From an uncultured Selenomonadales bacterium (GTDB lineage: Bacteria > Bacillota > Negativicutes > Selenomonadales > Selenomonadaceae), in NCBI GenBank assembly GCA_900314765.1, contig OMWN01000037.1, forward strand, positions 1 through 64,000: a stretch of 64,000 bases of DNA, written 5' to 3'. Both the position numbers and the translations under genes were made by a program. Shown here one piece after another: positions 1 through 8,134 of the stretch (within the stretch, counting starts at the first letter, position 1; each line of letters starts with the position of its first letter). Below the pieces are notes generated by a model that ran no database searches, was not told the DNA's origin, and was given only the letters and a program-made list of their open reading frames with translations.

Positions 1-6
1 AACCGT

Positions 7-35
7 CCTCAATCCGCGAATATTGCGGCTTGAGG
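7..35. other. Hairpin at the window start
   Basis: An inverted repeat (CCTCAA plus CCGC on the left, GCGG plus TTGAGG on the right, one T/C mismatch) can form a stem of about 10 bp. There is no T-run on either side, so it does not look like an ordinary intrinsic terminator. It may belong to a gene outside the window. Confidence 0.3.
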
Positions 36-103
36 AACTGTAGATGTTAAATTGTTACCCACACTTATGGGTGAAGAGCCATTTTTATTCAAAATTTGCA
101 TAC

Positions 104-140
104 AAAAATAGGGACGAGCAGCTTTGCGCTCCCGTCCCTA
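104..140 (-). terminator. Intrinsic terminator after the GerM gene
   Basis: Read on the minus strand, an AGGGACG/CGTCCCT stem is followed by a run of five T. It lies about 40 bases beyond the stop of the GerM lipoprotein gene and closes that minus-strand transcript. Confidence 0.7.
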
Positions 141-176
141 CATTCTAACGCTTAAGTTAAATTATTACAATACATC

Positions 177-770
177 TCACAATACATCCTTGATGCGCTC
201 AAACGGCTCGCTCGTGTCAAGGTGTCCGGAGATTGTCTCTATGCGCTCGCCACCCACAGTGATGAGCACTTTTTTGACTTCATCGAAATCTGTCAACGTA
301 TCGACAAGCGACGCAACCATCATTTCCTCGCCCGTCGAACCGCCGACAAATCGGTCGAATGAACCCTTCTTGAAGTTCACCGTCGCGAGTCCATCCTTGA
401 CCGTCACTTTGTCAAGCTTCGCCGTGCTCGGGAAAATCGAAATGAGATGCGCTTCCTCCGTCCCTTTGATGAGGAGCTTCACGGCCTCGTTGTATTTATC
501 AGCCGCCTTGACAGTCGCCTTGACGGTGCCGAGACGCGTGGCCTCCGTATTTGGGAAATAGAGCGTTATCTCGACGTTTTCATTCTTCGCCTCGTTCTTC
601 GGCTTATCTGCAGGCTTGCTCGTGGGCTTGTTTTCTTTCGATTGCTCTGCCTGCGCCGCGGGCTTCGTTTCTGCGGTCTTTCCCGCGTCCGTGCAGCCCG
701 CCGCCACCGCGAGTGCGCATATCATGAGGACAGCTACGACCGCCCTCATTGCCTTTTTCATTTTATTCAT
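177..770 (-). CDS. GerM-domain (GerMN) lipoprotein
   Basis: Predicted lipoprotein of about 197 residues carrying one GerMN domain, named after the Bacillus GerM protein, which acts in sporulation and germination. An N-terminal hydrophobic segment ends in AVAAGC, giving a lipidated Cys near residue 26. A Lys/Glu/Pro-rich linker follows, then the GerMN domain from about residue 70 to the end, with the family-typical pattern around ITLYFPN and VKLLIKG. The ATG at 770 is preferred because an AAAGG lies upstream; a GTG at 779 is too close to it. It follows the amidase gene by 21 bp on the same strand, which suggests a cell-wall role. Whether this organism sporulates cannot be told from the window. 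Confidence 0.8.
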   Translation of the reverse strand: MNKMKKAMRAVVAVLMICALAVAAGCTDAGKTAETKPAAQAEQSKENKPTSKPADKPKNEAKNENVEITLYFPNTEATRLGTVKATVKAADKYNEAVKLLIKGTEEAHLISIFPSTAKLDKVTVKDGLATVNFKKGSFDRFVGGSTGEEMMVASLVDTLTDFDEVKKVLITVGGERIETISGHLDTSEPFERIKDVL

Positions 771-791
771 TTCATACACTGCCTTTCATCC

Positions 792-1880
792 TCAATATCC
801 CGTGGCCGCGAAAAAATTCGCGATGCCCTCGCATATTCCCATGGCCATCTCCCGCTGAAAGCCTTCGTCAGAGAGAAGCTGCTCCTCCTCGGGATTGGTG
901 ATGAAAGCGAGCTCGCAGAGCGCCGCCGGCATCGACGAATGGCGGCAGACGTAGAACCTCGCCTCATGTATGCCGCGGTCGCGCCGCCCGCCCCTGTCAA
1001 TCATGCCGTCCTGTATCGACTGCGCCAGCGCCTCGTCGAGATCAGATTTATAGTAATAGTACGTCGCCGTACCATTCGCGTCGCTCGACCAGAACGCATT
1101 GCAATGGATGCTCACGAAAATATCCGTGCCCGGCGTCTCATCGCCGTAATCGACGCGCGCCTGCAGCTCCTCCGTGTCCGTCGCGCTTGGGCCGTAAACA
1201 TCGCGGTCATCCTCACGCGTCATCACGACCGTTGCACCGGAGTTCGTGAGGATTTTCTTCACATCCTCGGAGACCATGAGCGTGATGTCCTTCTCGAGGC
1301 TACCCTCGTAGCCGCGCGCACCCGTGTCCGTGCCGCCGTGGCCCGGGTCAATGACGATGGTGCGCCCATCGACGCCCTTGACTCTGCCGTACGCGTTCGT
1401 CTCGCCGTCGTAGAGGTCAATAACAATGCGAAACGGCTTCTTCGCTTTTTTGTCCTTCGGCAGCGTGTAGACCTTGTAATTACCCTCCTCGGCCATCGCC
1501 GTCATCGCAACCGTCAGCAGCAGCGTGTCATCATCCTTCTGAAGAAATCTCAGACCGCGCGCGTACGATTTCTCATCGCTGCCGAATGAAATGGCGTCCT
1601 GCACATCGTCGCCGCTTCGCTTCGCGTTCTTTATATTGATTTTCAGCCGCTTCGGGCGAATGATGCCGCCGCCCGTGACATCGATGTCGCTTTCGTCGAT
1701 GGGGCGATTGAGCCCAAGCTCAATGCGCATGAGCGACACGCCGCCGTCCTCCGTCACGAAAGAGTTAACCGACGTGACCTTCACCGCGCCGCGCGCCATC
1801 GCCTCAGGGCTCAGCGCCACAAGTGAAAAAAGCGCCACCATCATGATGAGCATGGCGCGGACAACACGCGCCCCCCTCAT
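792..1880 (-). CDS. N-acetylmuramoyl-L-alanine amidase (AMIN + Amidase_3)
   Basis: Zinc amidase cutting the bond between MurNAc and L-Ala in peptidoglycan. A signal peptide covers about residues 1-29. An AMIN-like domain (about 32-160) is expected to target the enzyme to septal or envelope sites. The Amidase_3 domain starts at VIDPGHGG (zinc His), then EKD (zinc Glu), SIHCN (zinc His) and CELAFITN (catalytic Glu), so all usual ligands are present. Its ATG overlaps the stop of the DUF3006 gene as ATGA, so the two are translationally coupled, and AAGGAG inside DUF3006 serves as its ribosome site. The fold and reaction class are sure; the exact cellular role (cell separation or remodelling) is inferred from AmiC-type homologues. 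Confidence 0.92.
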   Translation of the reverse strand: MRGARVVRAMLIMMVALFSLVALSPEAMARGAVKVTSVNSFVTEDGGVSLMRIELGLNRPIDESDIDVTGGGIIRPKRLKINIKNAKRSGDDVQDAISFGSDEKSYARGLRFLQKDDDTLLLTVAMTAMAEEGNYKVYTLPKDKKAKKPFRIVIDLYDGETNAYGRVKGVDGRTIVIDPGHGGTDTGARGYEGSLEKDITLMVSEDVKKILTNSGATVVMTREDDRDVYGPSATDTEELQARVDYGDETPGTDIFVSIHCNAFWSSDANGTATYYYYKSDLDEALAQSIQDGMIDRGGRRDRGIHEARFYVCRHSSMPAALCELAFITNPEEEQLLSDEGFQREMAMGICEGIANFFAATGY

Positions 1881-2095
1881 GAGTTCTGCTCCTTCAAGTC
1901 CGCGAGCAGCGCCTCGGCCTCTGCCGCCGCTGCCTTCGTCGCTTCCTCGTCGTACGCTATGTCGATGCTGATGTAGTCGCCCTCATTGAGTCCGTCCGGC
2001 AGCTCATCCGCTGGGAACACGACTTCCTTCTCGTCGTCACCGACGAGAAGCACAGCCTTCTTGCCTTCAAACCTGTCAATCACTGCTTTTATCAT
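1877..2095 (-). CDS. DUF3006 domain protein
   Basis: A 72-residue acidic protein matching the DUF3006 family: MIKAVIDRFEG at the start, then a short beta-rich core with the VVFPADELP stretch. Function is unknown. The ribosome site AAGGAAG lies five bases before the ATG. It is the first gene of the coupled DUF3006-amidase-GerM run. From family knowledge, DUF3006 proteins are often found beside secreted ComEC-like metallo-hydrolases; here such a gene lies on the same strand about 490 bp upstream, separated by the palindromic element. The C-terminal third is Ala/Glu-rich and probably helical. Confidence 0.8.
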   Translation of the reverse strand: MIKAVIDRFEGKKAVLLVGDDEKEVVFPADELPDGLNEGDYISIDIAYDEEATKAAAAEAEALLADLKEQNS

Positions 2096-2136
2096 CTAAT
2101 CTTCCTTTCAATGTTGTTTAAATATAAGTTTATACG

Positions 2137-2180
2137 ACCCTCTCCGCCCCTGCGGGGCACCTCCCCCAGAGTGGGAGGCA
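2137..2180. repeat. Intergenic CTCTCCGCC...GGGAGGC repeat
   Basis: A GC-rich block opens with ACCCTCTCCGCC, contains a GCCCC/GGGGC inverted pair and ends in GGGAGGC. A second copy with the same first 12 bases and the same closing GGGAGGC is at 50724-50790. It resembles short intergenic repeats common in Firmicutes genomes. No protein is encoded. Confidence 0.5.
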
Positions 2181-2239
2181 TAGGATGATATGCACTAGTC
2201 AACAAAAAATCGACACAAATTTTGCTAAATCATGATTTT

Positions 2240-2560
2240 GCGACTTTACTCGAGGCAATGCCAGTCCAAAGTAACTTAGCAATTTCTTACAGGCTCCTAG
2301 GAAACACTGATTATCTCAGCAGTCGTCTTGACGGATCTTTTTCCGTCTAGCGGCGTCGATGCTCATCAGCGTAGCACCACTACGCTTCTTCGCATCTCCT
2401 TGCTATACAAAAAAATCTCTCGTCAATACTCCTACTTCGATTAATCAGTGTTTCCTTCGCTAGCTCCGGAGCGGCGTGTTTTCGACTTTGCCGCGAGGAG
2501 CTGGCGTTAGAGCCTGTCGAAATTGCGCAGTGGATGAGGACTGGCATCGCCGAGTCATTT
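2240..2560. mobile_element. Palindromic MITE-like element
   Basis: The 480-bp gap between DUF3006 and the metallo-hydrolase gene is mostly filled by two long imperfect inverted arms. Exact parts are ATGCCAGTCC (2258-2267) against GGACTGGCAT (2538-2547), GCAATTTC..ACAGGCT against its near complement around 2511-2530, and a perfect 15-bp pair at 2299-2313 and 2442-2456. The core holds smaller hairpins at 2330-2347 and 2368-2386 and no credible reading frame. This is what a non-autonomous, transposase-free element or decayed insertion sequence would look like. No target-site duplication was identified and the exact ends are uncertain. Confidence 0.5.
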
Positions 2561-2582
2561 TCGTGCTATTTTCTTTATAATT

Positions 2583-3551
2583 TCAGTTTCCCTTGTCGCT
2601 GTTCTTGTCACCACGCTCTGCTGACACATTATAGCCATTGCCATCGCTCGTAATGACGATTCTGCCGTTCACGTCCGTGCGGTAAAAATCAATCTTGTCC
2701 TGCTTGTAGCGCGTGCGAATGGACGGGTGCGGATGGTGATAGTCATTGTCCACGCCGCACGAGATGACCGCAATGTCAGGGTCCACAGCCTTGAGGAATT
2801 TCTGACTCGATGCCGTATTGCTGCCGTGATGCGGGGACTTCAGCACTTGGCTCTTGAGCGCGTCGGCGCCGTGACGCTGAATGATGCCCTGTTCCGTCGG
2901 CTTCTCGGCATCGCCCGTGAACAGCATCGCAAAATCTTTATACGTAAGTCTGCCGACGATGGAGTTCAAGTTGAGATTGATTTTCTCCTTGCCATCCTTG
3001 CCCTTCTCGTGGCCGCCTTCCTTTACCATGTCCTCTGTCGGCGAGAGCACCGTGAACTTCACGCCGTCACCGAAATCGAGCACATCGCCGTCGCGCAGCG
3101 TCTTGTACGGGATGTTTTTGCTCTTGATGGCCTTCAGATAATCACGATACATCTTCGTCGTGGTCGTCTGCCCGTTGTCGTAGACGGCCTTCACGTCGTA
3201 GCCGCCCTTCATGAGCACCTGCACGCCGCCGATGTGATCGGCATGCGGATGCGTGAGTATGAGCTTGTCAATCGTCTTGACGCCCTCGCGGTCGAGCGCC
3301 TTTTTGAACTTGTCATTCTCGTCCCTGTCGCTCGTGTCGATGAGTATCGTCTGCGACGGCGTGCGAACGAGTATCGCGTCGCCCTGCCCGACGTCGAGCA
3401 TCGTCACCGTGAGCGGCATGCCGCCCTTCGCATCGCCTGCGCCCGACGACGCACCCGTCTTTTTGCCACCGCACCCCGCGCTCATGAGCACGAGCATCAT
3501 CGTCATGAGCACCGCAATGATGGCGAAAGCGCTCTTTTCCCTGTGATTCAT
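2583..3551 (-). CDS. ComEC-like metallo-beta-lactamase-fold lipoprotein
   Basis: Secreted metallo-hydrolase of about 322 residues resembling the C-terminal beta-lactamase-like domain of ComEC/Rec2. It begins with a hydrophobic segment ending MSAGCGG, so it is probably a lipoprotein. The core starts at MLDVGQGDAIL, a pattern typical of this subgroup, followed by the metal motif THPHADHIGG (HxHxDH), FTGDAE and SPHHGS. The substrate is unknown; related soluble proteins have been suggested to act on nucleic acids or phosphoesters. The ATG at 3551 is chosen because AAGGGGG sits seven bases before it; the ATG at 3557 is too close. It is separated from the small membrane-protein gene upstream by about 40 bp. 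Confidence 0.85.
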   Translation of the reverse strand: MNHREKSAFAIIAVLMTMMLVLMSAGCGGKKTGASSGAGDAKGGMPLTVTMLDVGQGDAILVRTPSQTILIDTSDRDENDKFKKALDREGVKTIDKLILTHPHADHIGGVQVLMKGGYDVKAVYDNGQTTTTKMYRDYLKAIKSKNIPYKTLRDGDVLDFGDGVKFTVLSPTEDMVKEGGHEKGKDGKEKINLNLNSIVGRLTYKDFAMLFTGDAEKPTEQGIIQRHGADALKSQVLKSPHHGSNTASSQKFLKAVDPDIAVISCGVDNDYHHPHPSIRTRYKQDKIDFYRTDVNGRIVITSDGNGYNVSAERGDKNSDKGN

Positions 3552-3589
3552 TTCCATTCCCCCTTAATATATGAAAAATTTAAAACTTC

Positions 3590-3796
3590 TTAACTTCGCG
3601 CGTACGTCAAAAACATGCGCACAGCGAAATTCACGACCCACATGATGAGCGCTGTGAGATAAAACACATCGATTATCGAAATATTGCTGGAGTCGAAATG
3701 GACAATGAACACCACCGCCAGCACCATGAGTATCCAATCTATGATTTTCACCTTTTTTATGAGGTCCACTGCCGTCATTTTATGCTTCAAAAGCAA
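3590..3796 (-). CDS. Small two-helix membrane protein, unknown
   Basis: A protein of up to 68 residues with two hydrophobic segments (about 20-36 and 41-62) separated by a short polar turn and basic residues at both ends. No family recognised. The start is unsure: TTG at 3796, TTG at 3790 (AGGTG seven bases upstream, best spacing) or ATG at 3778. It lies 38 bp upstream of the metallo-hydrolase gene on the same strand and may be its operon leader. Confidence 0.5.
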   Translation of the reverse strand: MLLKHKMTAVDLIKKVKIIDWILMVLAVVFIVHFDSSNISIIDVFYLTALIMWVVNFAVRMFLTYARS

Positions 3797-3902
3797 TCAC
3801 CTGCCTAACTTTAAAACGTCATATATCTTTATATCATGTACGAGCGTGATGAATTTTTTCTGTAACGATATCGTGCGTAGCTCCAATGAATGAATCGCAT
3901 CC

Positions 3903-6053
3903 TCATTTGACCGCAATCATCGCAATCGGGAGCGACGCGTCACGCGTGTCCGTCTCCATCGCAAGCACCTCATTCATCTGCTCGCGCGTGGAGAGACCCG
4001 AGAGGTCGACTTGCCGCTCGGCGAAATACGCGAATACGCTCGGCAGCGTCCCGCCAACTGTGCCATATATCGTCGTCTCCGTGAGCAGCACGTCAAGCAA
4101 TTCCTCTGCCTCGCCAATCGCACCGAACGTCACGCCGAGTCCATCGCGCTGCAGCCTGATGACGCCGTCTTTGTCAATGACGCGTATCATGTGACGACGT
4201 TCCTTGAAAATGGTGAAATGCCTCTTCTCAACGACGCCATCAAAAATCGTGTACATGCCATTCGACCATATCTTGTCAACTCGCTTTACGCCATCACGCG
4301 AAACATTCATAGACGCCTTCGCGATGCGCATGAGCTCTTCATCGCTCAGCTCGCGGCGAACGCCATTCACTCGCCTGAGCTCGGTCGCTCCCATCGCCAC
4401 GGCGCGCAGGATATTCGCCTTCGTATCGACTTCGACTGTCGTCTCTATCGTGCCCTCTGCCGCGCCCGATGCCATTGCCCGCGCCTCGGCCTCGCGCCGT
4501 ATGCGCTTCACGTCGTCACCCGTCGGATTTGCGACCGTTCGCTCGACAGACTCTCGCACCATCGCCATCGCGACACCGATTGTCGATATGACGGGCGCAT
4601 GCTTCACGATGCGCCACGGCACGCCCATGCTTTCTCCCATGTACGGCGTCACGACGCCCGCGCTGCCGCCTCCGCCCGCGAGCGTCACCATCTCTGGCGC
4701 GAGCTCATAGTCCCGCGCCAGCGCATCCACGACCGCGCGCAGCTTCGCCACCGCCATATCCATCGCCGCCTGCGCGGCCGCCTCCGCCGTCATGCTGACG
4801 GCGTCGCCGAGCGCTTGCCACGCGACGCGCGCCGCACGAGCGTCGCCTGCCGCATAGTCGCCGTCTGGCACCGTGCCCAGCACATTCGCCGCGCCCGCGA
4901 GCGTCAGCGCGACGCGCCTGCCGCTCGCGTCCTCCACGGCCGCGTATACAGCCTCATCGTCCGCGCACGGCGCCACGAGCTTCAGACTTGCGCTCACATC
5001 AAGTGGCTGCGAAAATGTCTCATACGATAGCCCCGCTATGTGCGCGCTCCTTGGACCCACGCCCGTGATTTTCCCATGCTCGACGCGTATCATGCTGCCG
5101 CCCGCGATGCCGACCGTGCGCACATCGAGAGAGCGAAGATACAGCTTTCGCCCGCCGAGCTCCGCATATCGCACCATGACGCGGCCATCGCGCACGCACG
5201 ATATATCCGTCGACGTGCCGCCCGACTCCATGAATATGCCATTCGACAGCCGCTCATACATGAGCGCGCCCGCAACGCCCGCCGCGAGCCCAGAGAGCAT
5301 CGTGAGCATGGGCCGCCTGCGCACCTCGTCCGTCGTCATGACGCCGCCGTCGCAGCGCATGATCATGAGCGGCGACGATATGCCCGAGCGCTTGACGCAC
5401 GACGACGTCATGTCCGCCGTTTCCATCATCTTCGGGATGAGACTGCCATTGACGACGGCTGTCCGCGTCCTCACCGCGAGACCATAAAGATGTGACACAT
5501 CGTGGCCGCACGTCGCAGGGACGCCCATCGCGCGCGCCGCGTCCATCACCATCGCCTCATGCGTCTCGTCGTCCACGCCGAATGGCTCGCTCGCGATGAT
5601 GACAGCCGCGCCCCTGCGCCTCAGCGCGTCTATCGCGCGTCGAATACTCTCACGAATATCAGCCGTCCCGCCCGTGTCGATGAATTCCGTGTACGTCCGC
5701 AAAAACTTGTGTGGTGCAAGCTCTATGTCGCCAATCGTCGTGTCGGCATGCGCGCGCCCCGCGAACAGCCCGTGCCCCATGCCGACAATGCCCGCCGCCG
5801 CGACATCGCCCTCCAAAAGCGCATTCGTCGCCTGCGTCGTGCCATGCGCGATGAAAACGACATCATCGGGCGCGATGTCGTTTTTCCTCATGATGCTTTC
5901 GATAATCTCGATGATGCTCGCCGCCACACCCTCGGCCGCATCGTGCGTCGTTGGAATTTTCTCTACGGCAATGAGCTCATGCGTCGCGTCATCTATGGCG
6001 ACCGCGTCCGTGAACGTGCCGCCCACATCTATGCCAATTCGCACACGCCTCAT
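3903..6053 (-). CDS. Hydantoinase/oxoprolinase family protein (HyuA-like)
   Basis: ATP-dependent ring-opening amidohydrolase family (hydantoinase A / 5-oxoprolinase / acetone carboxylase beta), 716 residues. The N-terminal IGIDVGGTFTDAV and the later ESGGTSTDIS are ASKHA-type phosphate-binding motifs; a Gly-rich AGGGGSAGVV lies in the C-terminal half. The start at 6053 is chosen because GAGGGGG lies eight bases upstream. It lies 30 bp after the permease gene on the same strand, suggesting uptake and breakdown of one compound. No HyuB partner is in the window, although many members work as A/B pairs. The true substrate (hydantoin, oxoproline or other cyclic amide) cannot be read from sequence. 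Confidence 0.85.
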   Translation of the reverse strand: MRRVRIGIDVGGTFTDAVAIDDATHELIAVEKIPTTHDAAEGVAASIIEIIESIMRKNDIAPDDVVFIAHGTTQATNALLEGDVAAAGIVGMGHGLFAGRAHADTTIGDIELAPHKFLRTYTEFIDTGGTADIRESIRRAIDALRRRGAAVIIASEPFGVDDETHEAMVMDAARAMGVPATCGHDVSHLYGLAVRTRTAVVNGSLIPKMMETADMTSSCVKRSGISSPLMIMRCDGGVMTTDEVRRRPMLTMLSGLAAGVAGALMYERLSNGIFMESGGTSTDISCVRDGRVMVRYAELGGRKLYLRSLDVRTVGIAGGSMIRVEHGKITGVGPRSAHIAGLSYETFSQPLDVSASLKLVAPCADDEAVYAAVEDASGRRVALTLAGAANVLGTVPDGDYAAGDARAARVAWQALGDAVSMTAEAAAQAAMDMAVAKLRAVVDALARDYELAPEMVTLAGGGGSAGVVTPYMGESMGVPWRIVKHAPVISTIGVAMAMVRESVERTVANPTGDDVKRIRREAEARAMASGAAEGTIETTVEVDTKANILRAVAMGATELRRVNGVRRELSDEELMRIAKASMNVSRDGVKRVDKIWSNGMYTIFDGVVEKRHFTIFKERRHMIRVIDKDGVIRLQRDGLGVTFGAIGEAEELLDVLLTETTIYGTVGGTLPSVFAYFAERQVDLSGLSTREQMNEVLAMETDTRDASLPIAMIAVK

Positions 6054-6083
6054 CGCTTCATCCCCCTCATTTTCATCATACAC

Positions 6084-7484
6084 TCACGCGAACATCATCA
6101 CATACGCAAGCATCGCTACGCACATGCCCCACGAAAATGGCAACATGCGCTTAAGCACGTCGCTCGTCTCCGCTCCGACAAATCCTGCCGTCCACACATT
6201 CTGCGAATTCGTCGGGTCGGCCTCCTGCACATAGCTCGTCGCGCGAAAAATGCCCGCGAGCAGCACGGGTGCATACGTGTCGAGCGACATGAGCAGCACG
6301 GCAATGCCCGCGCCCATGCCATACATATTGAGCGGCCCGCGATAGAGCGCGAGTGGCGCAAATACCGCGAAAAACACGAGCAGCATCATGCGCGACGACG
6401 GCAGAGCAAATCTGATGACAGGGTCGAGCACCACCGCGACCTCGGGATGCATGACAGCCGTCACGACCATGCCGATGCCCATGAAAAGAAAAATCACGCC
6501 TGCGACGTCCTTTATGCCGTCAACGATGGCACCCGTCATCACCTGCACGAGCTGACGCGGCCGCGTCATGAGCGACGCATAAAGCGACGCGATGACGAAG
6601 CCCACGATTGCGGCGGCGAGCGCATCGATTTTCCCATCGGCCGCCTTGCCAAAGCCGATTGCGTATGACGTACCGAACACCACAGCTATTGGTATGAGCG
6701 GCGCGAGATATGCCGCCGTGTTCACCGCGCGACGCTCCTTCACGATGCTGTCATCATCGTGGAGCGCCGAGGCGATTGCGCGACATATATCCATCGGCAA
6801 ATGAACGATGCCCTGCATTATCGACGCGAAAAGTTTCCCATAGCCACCATGCGCGCCGTCGGACGGCTTAATGTGGATTGCGATGTAAACCAAAATGGCG
6901 ACGAGCTCGATGACGAATGCGGGGAGATAATACGGCAGTATCGCCTCACCGCCGAATATGCCGATGAACACGCCGTAGCTCGCCGTGTTCGCCGTAAGAC
7001 CGAGTCCGAGCGCGAAAAGCATCAGCGCCGCCGCATCGACAGGCTTTATGCCCGCGCCCGTCATGATGGGAAGCGCGATCGAGCCGACCATGATGACTGC
7101 GCCGAGCCCCGACACGCCGAGGAACACAAAAGCCGTCGCGAAGACCATGAGCAGCGCTATCATGCGCGGCCTGTCACCCGCAAACTCTGCCGCGACGCGA
7201 ATAATGCCATCCGCGATGCCCGTCCGCATAATGACGCGCGCAAACATCGCGCCAAATATGACGACCGCCATCGCACCCGAGAGCTTCATCGAGCCCATGA
7301 GCACCACATCGCCAAGATAAACAAGCGCCGACATCCCCGAGACAAGCGCAATGTACGCCGCCATCAGCGGCAACGCGAGCAGCGCAGGCAGCCGCCCCGT
7401 CGCCATGAGCCCCGCAAACACCAGAAATCCAAAAATTATCAAAAATCCCATCATAAATATACCAGCCCATTTCATGTCTTTCAT
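6084..7484 (-). CDS. Multi-spanning permease paired with the hydantoinase
   Basis: An integral inner-membrane protein of 466 residues with roughly ten or more hydrophobic segments and Gly-rich turns (LGVSGLGAVI, LGLTANTASYG). The general look is that of the ion-transporter superfamily (GntP/CitMHS/NhaC-like secondary carriers); the exact family was not recognised. It ends 30 bp before the hydantoinase gene, so it probably imports that enzyme's substrate. Both the start (ATG at 7484, weak ribosome site) and the substrate are uncertain. Confidence 0.65.
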   Translation of the reverse strand: MKDMKWAGIFMMGFLIIFGFLVFAGLMATGRLPALLALPLMAAYIALVSGMSALVYLGDVVLMGSMKLSGAMAVVIFGAMFARVIMRTGIADGIIRVAAEFAGDRPRMIALLMVFATAFVFLGVSGLGAVIMVGSIALPIMTGAGIKPVDAAALMLFALGLGLTANTASYGVFIGIFGGEAILPYYLPAFVIELVAILVYIAIHIKPSDGAHGGYGKLFASIMQGIVHLPMDICRAIASALHDDDSIVKERRAVNTAAYLAPLIPIAVVFGTSYAIGFGKAADGKIDALAAAIVGFVIASLYASLMTRPRQLVQVMTGAIVDGIKDVAGVIFLFMGIGMVVTAVMHPEVAVVLDPVIRFALPSSRMMLLVFFAVFAPLALYRGPLNMYGMGAGIAVLLMSLDTYAPVLLAGIFRATSYVQEADPTNSQNVWTAGFVGAETSDVLKRMLPFSWGMCVAMLAYVMMFA

Positions 7485-7545
7485 TTTTTATCATTCTAGC
7501 AGATTTCATCACGCTTTCATAGAATCACATGGAAAATGATACGCA

Positions 7546-7594
7546 AAAAGCCCATCCGCCATAGCTATTGTTATTGCTATGACGAATGGGCTTT
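7546..7594 (-). terminator. Terminator after the HD-domain gene
   Basis: A long stem (GCCCAT.. with CCATAGC / GCTATG..ATGGGC) is followed on the minus strand by TTTTT. It closes the HD gene and separates it from the permease-hydantoinase pair. It could also act weakly on the plus strand. Confidence 0.8.
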
Positions 7595-7604
7595 CATTTT
7601 CGTT

Positions 7605-8105
7605 TTATTTCATTTTCTCGGGGTACATGCTCGCGAGGAGTCTCTTGCCCGTCGCCGTCTTGAACACTTTCTCGCGAAAGCCGTCGAAGCCTTTCATATA
7701 TTTCTCGCTTTCGTCGGCGTTCACGAGGTAGTCGGCCTCTAGGAGTATCTGCCAGTCGCGCCCCTCGACGTTCACGTATGTATGGTGATGCGTCACGATG
7801 AATATGACGCGCTCTTCCATTTCCTTTGGCAGATTGAATTCCTCGAGAAACGGACAAAGCAGCGCCTCACTCTCGGCCTCTTGATGGTCGCCATTCGTAT
7901 CGCCATATTTCTCGCGGCAGATGGGGCAAGCGATGTCGTGAACGATGGCCGCGACCTCGAGCGTGTCCTGTGTGCGCTTGTCGAGTCGCTCAGCCATGCC
8001 AATCGTCCGCGCGAATGCGTGCACTTTGATAAAGTGGCGTATGTCTTCGCGGTTGCCCTTGTAGAAATCAACCATTTTCAGCGTAATAGCGGATAAATTC
8101 ATCAT
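7605..8105 (-). CDS. HD-domain phosphohydrolase
   Basis: A 166-residue single-domain HD-superfamily protein. The metal motif is visible as KVHAFAR (first His), AAIVHDIA (HD pair) and the later VTHHHTY. Members hydrolyse nucleotides or other phosphoesters; the substrate is not predictable here. GGAGG stands five bases before the ATG at 8105, with a second ATG at 8102. It lies about 30 bp after the TRAP permease gene and is followed by a strong terminator, so it is the last gene of the TRAP transcript. Confidence 0.8.
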   Translation of the reverse strand: MMNLSAITLKMVDFYKGNREDIRHFIKVHAFARTIGMAERLDKRTQDTLEVAAIVHDIACPICREKYGDTNGDHQEAESEALLCPFLEEFNLPKEMEERVIFIVTHHHTYVNVEGRDWQILLEADYLVNADESEKYMKGFDGFREKVFKTATGKRLLASMYPEKMK

Positions 8106-8134
8106 GAGCACCTCCAAATATCAAATCATTTGAA

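Noticed and set aside
447-1589. Long plus-strand open frame opposite the amidase gene
   Set aside because: It is the GC-rich mirror of a well-supported gene. The translation is Arg/His-rich with no recognisable family.
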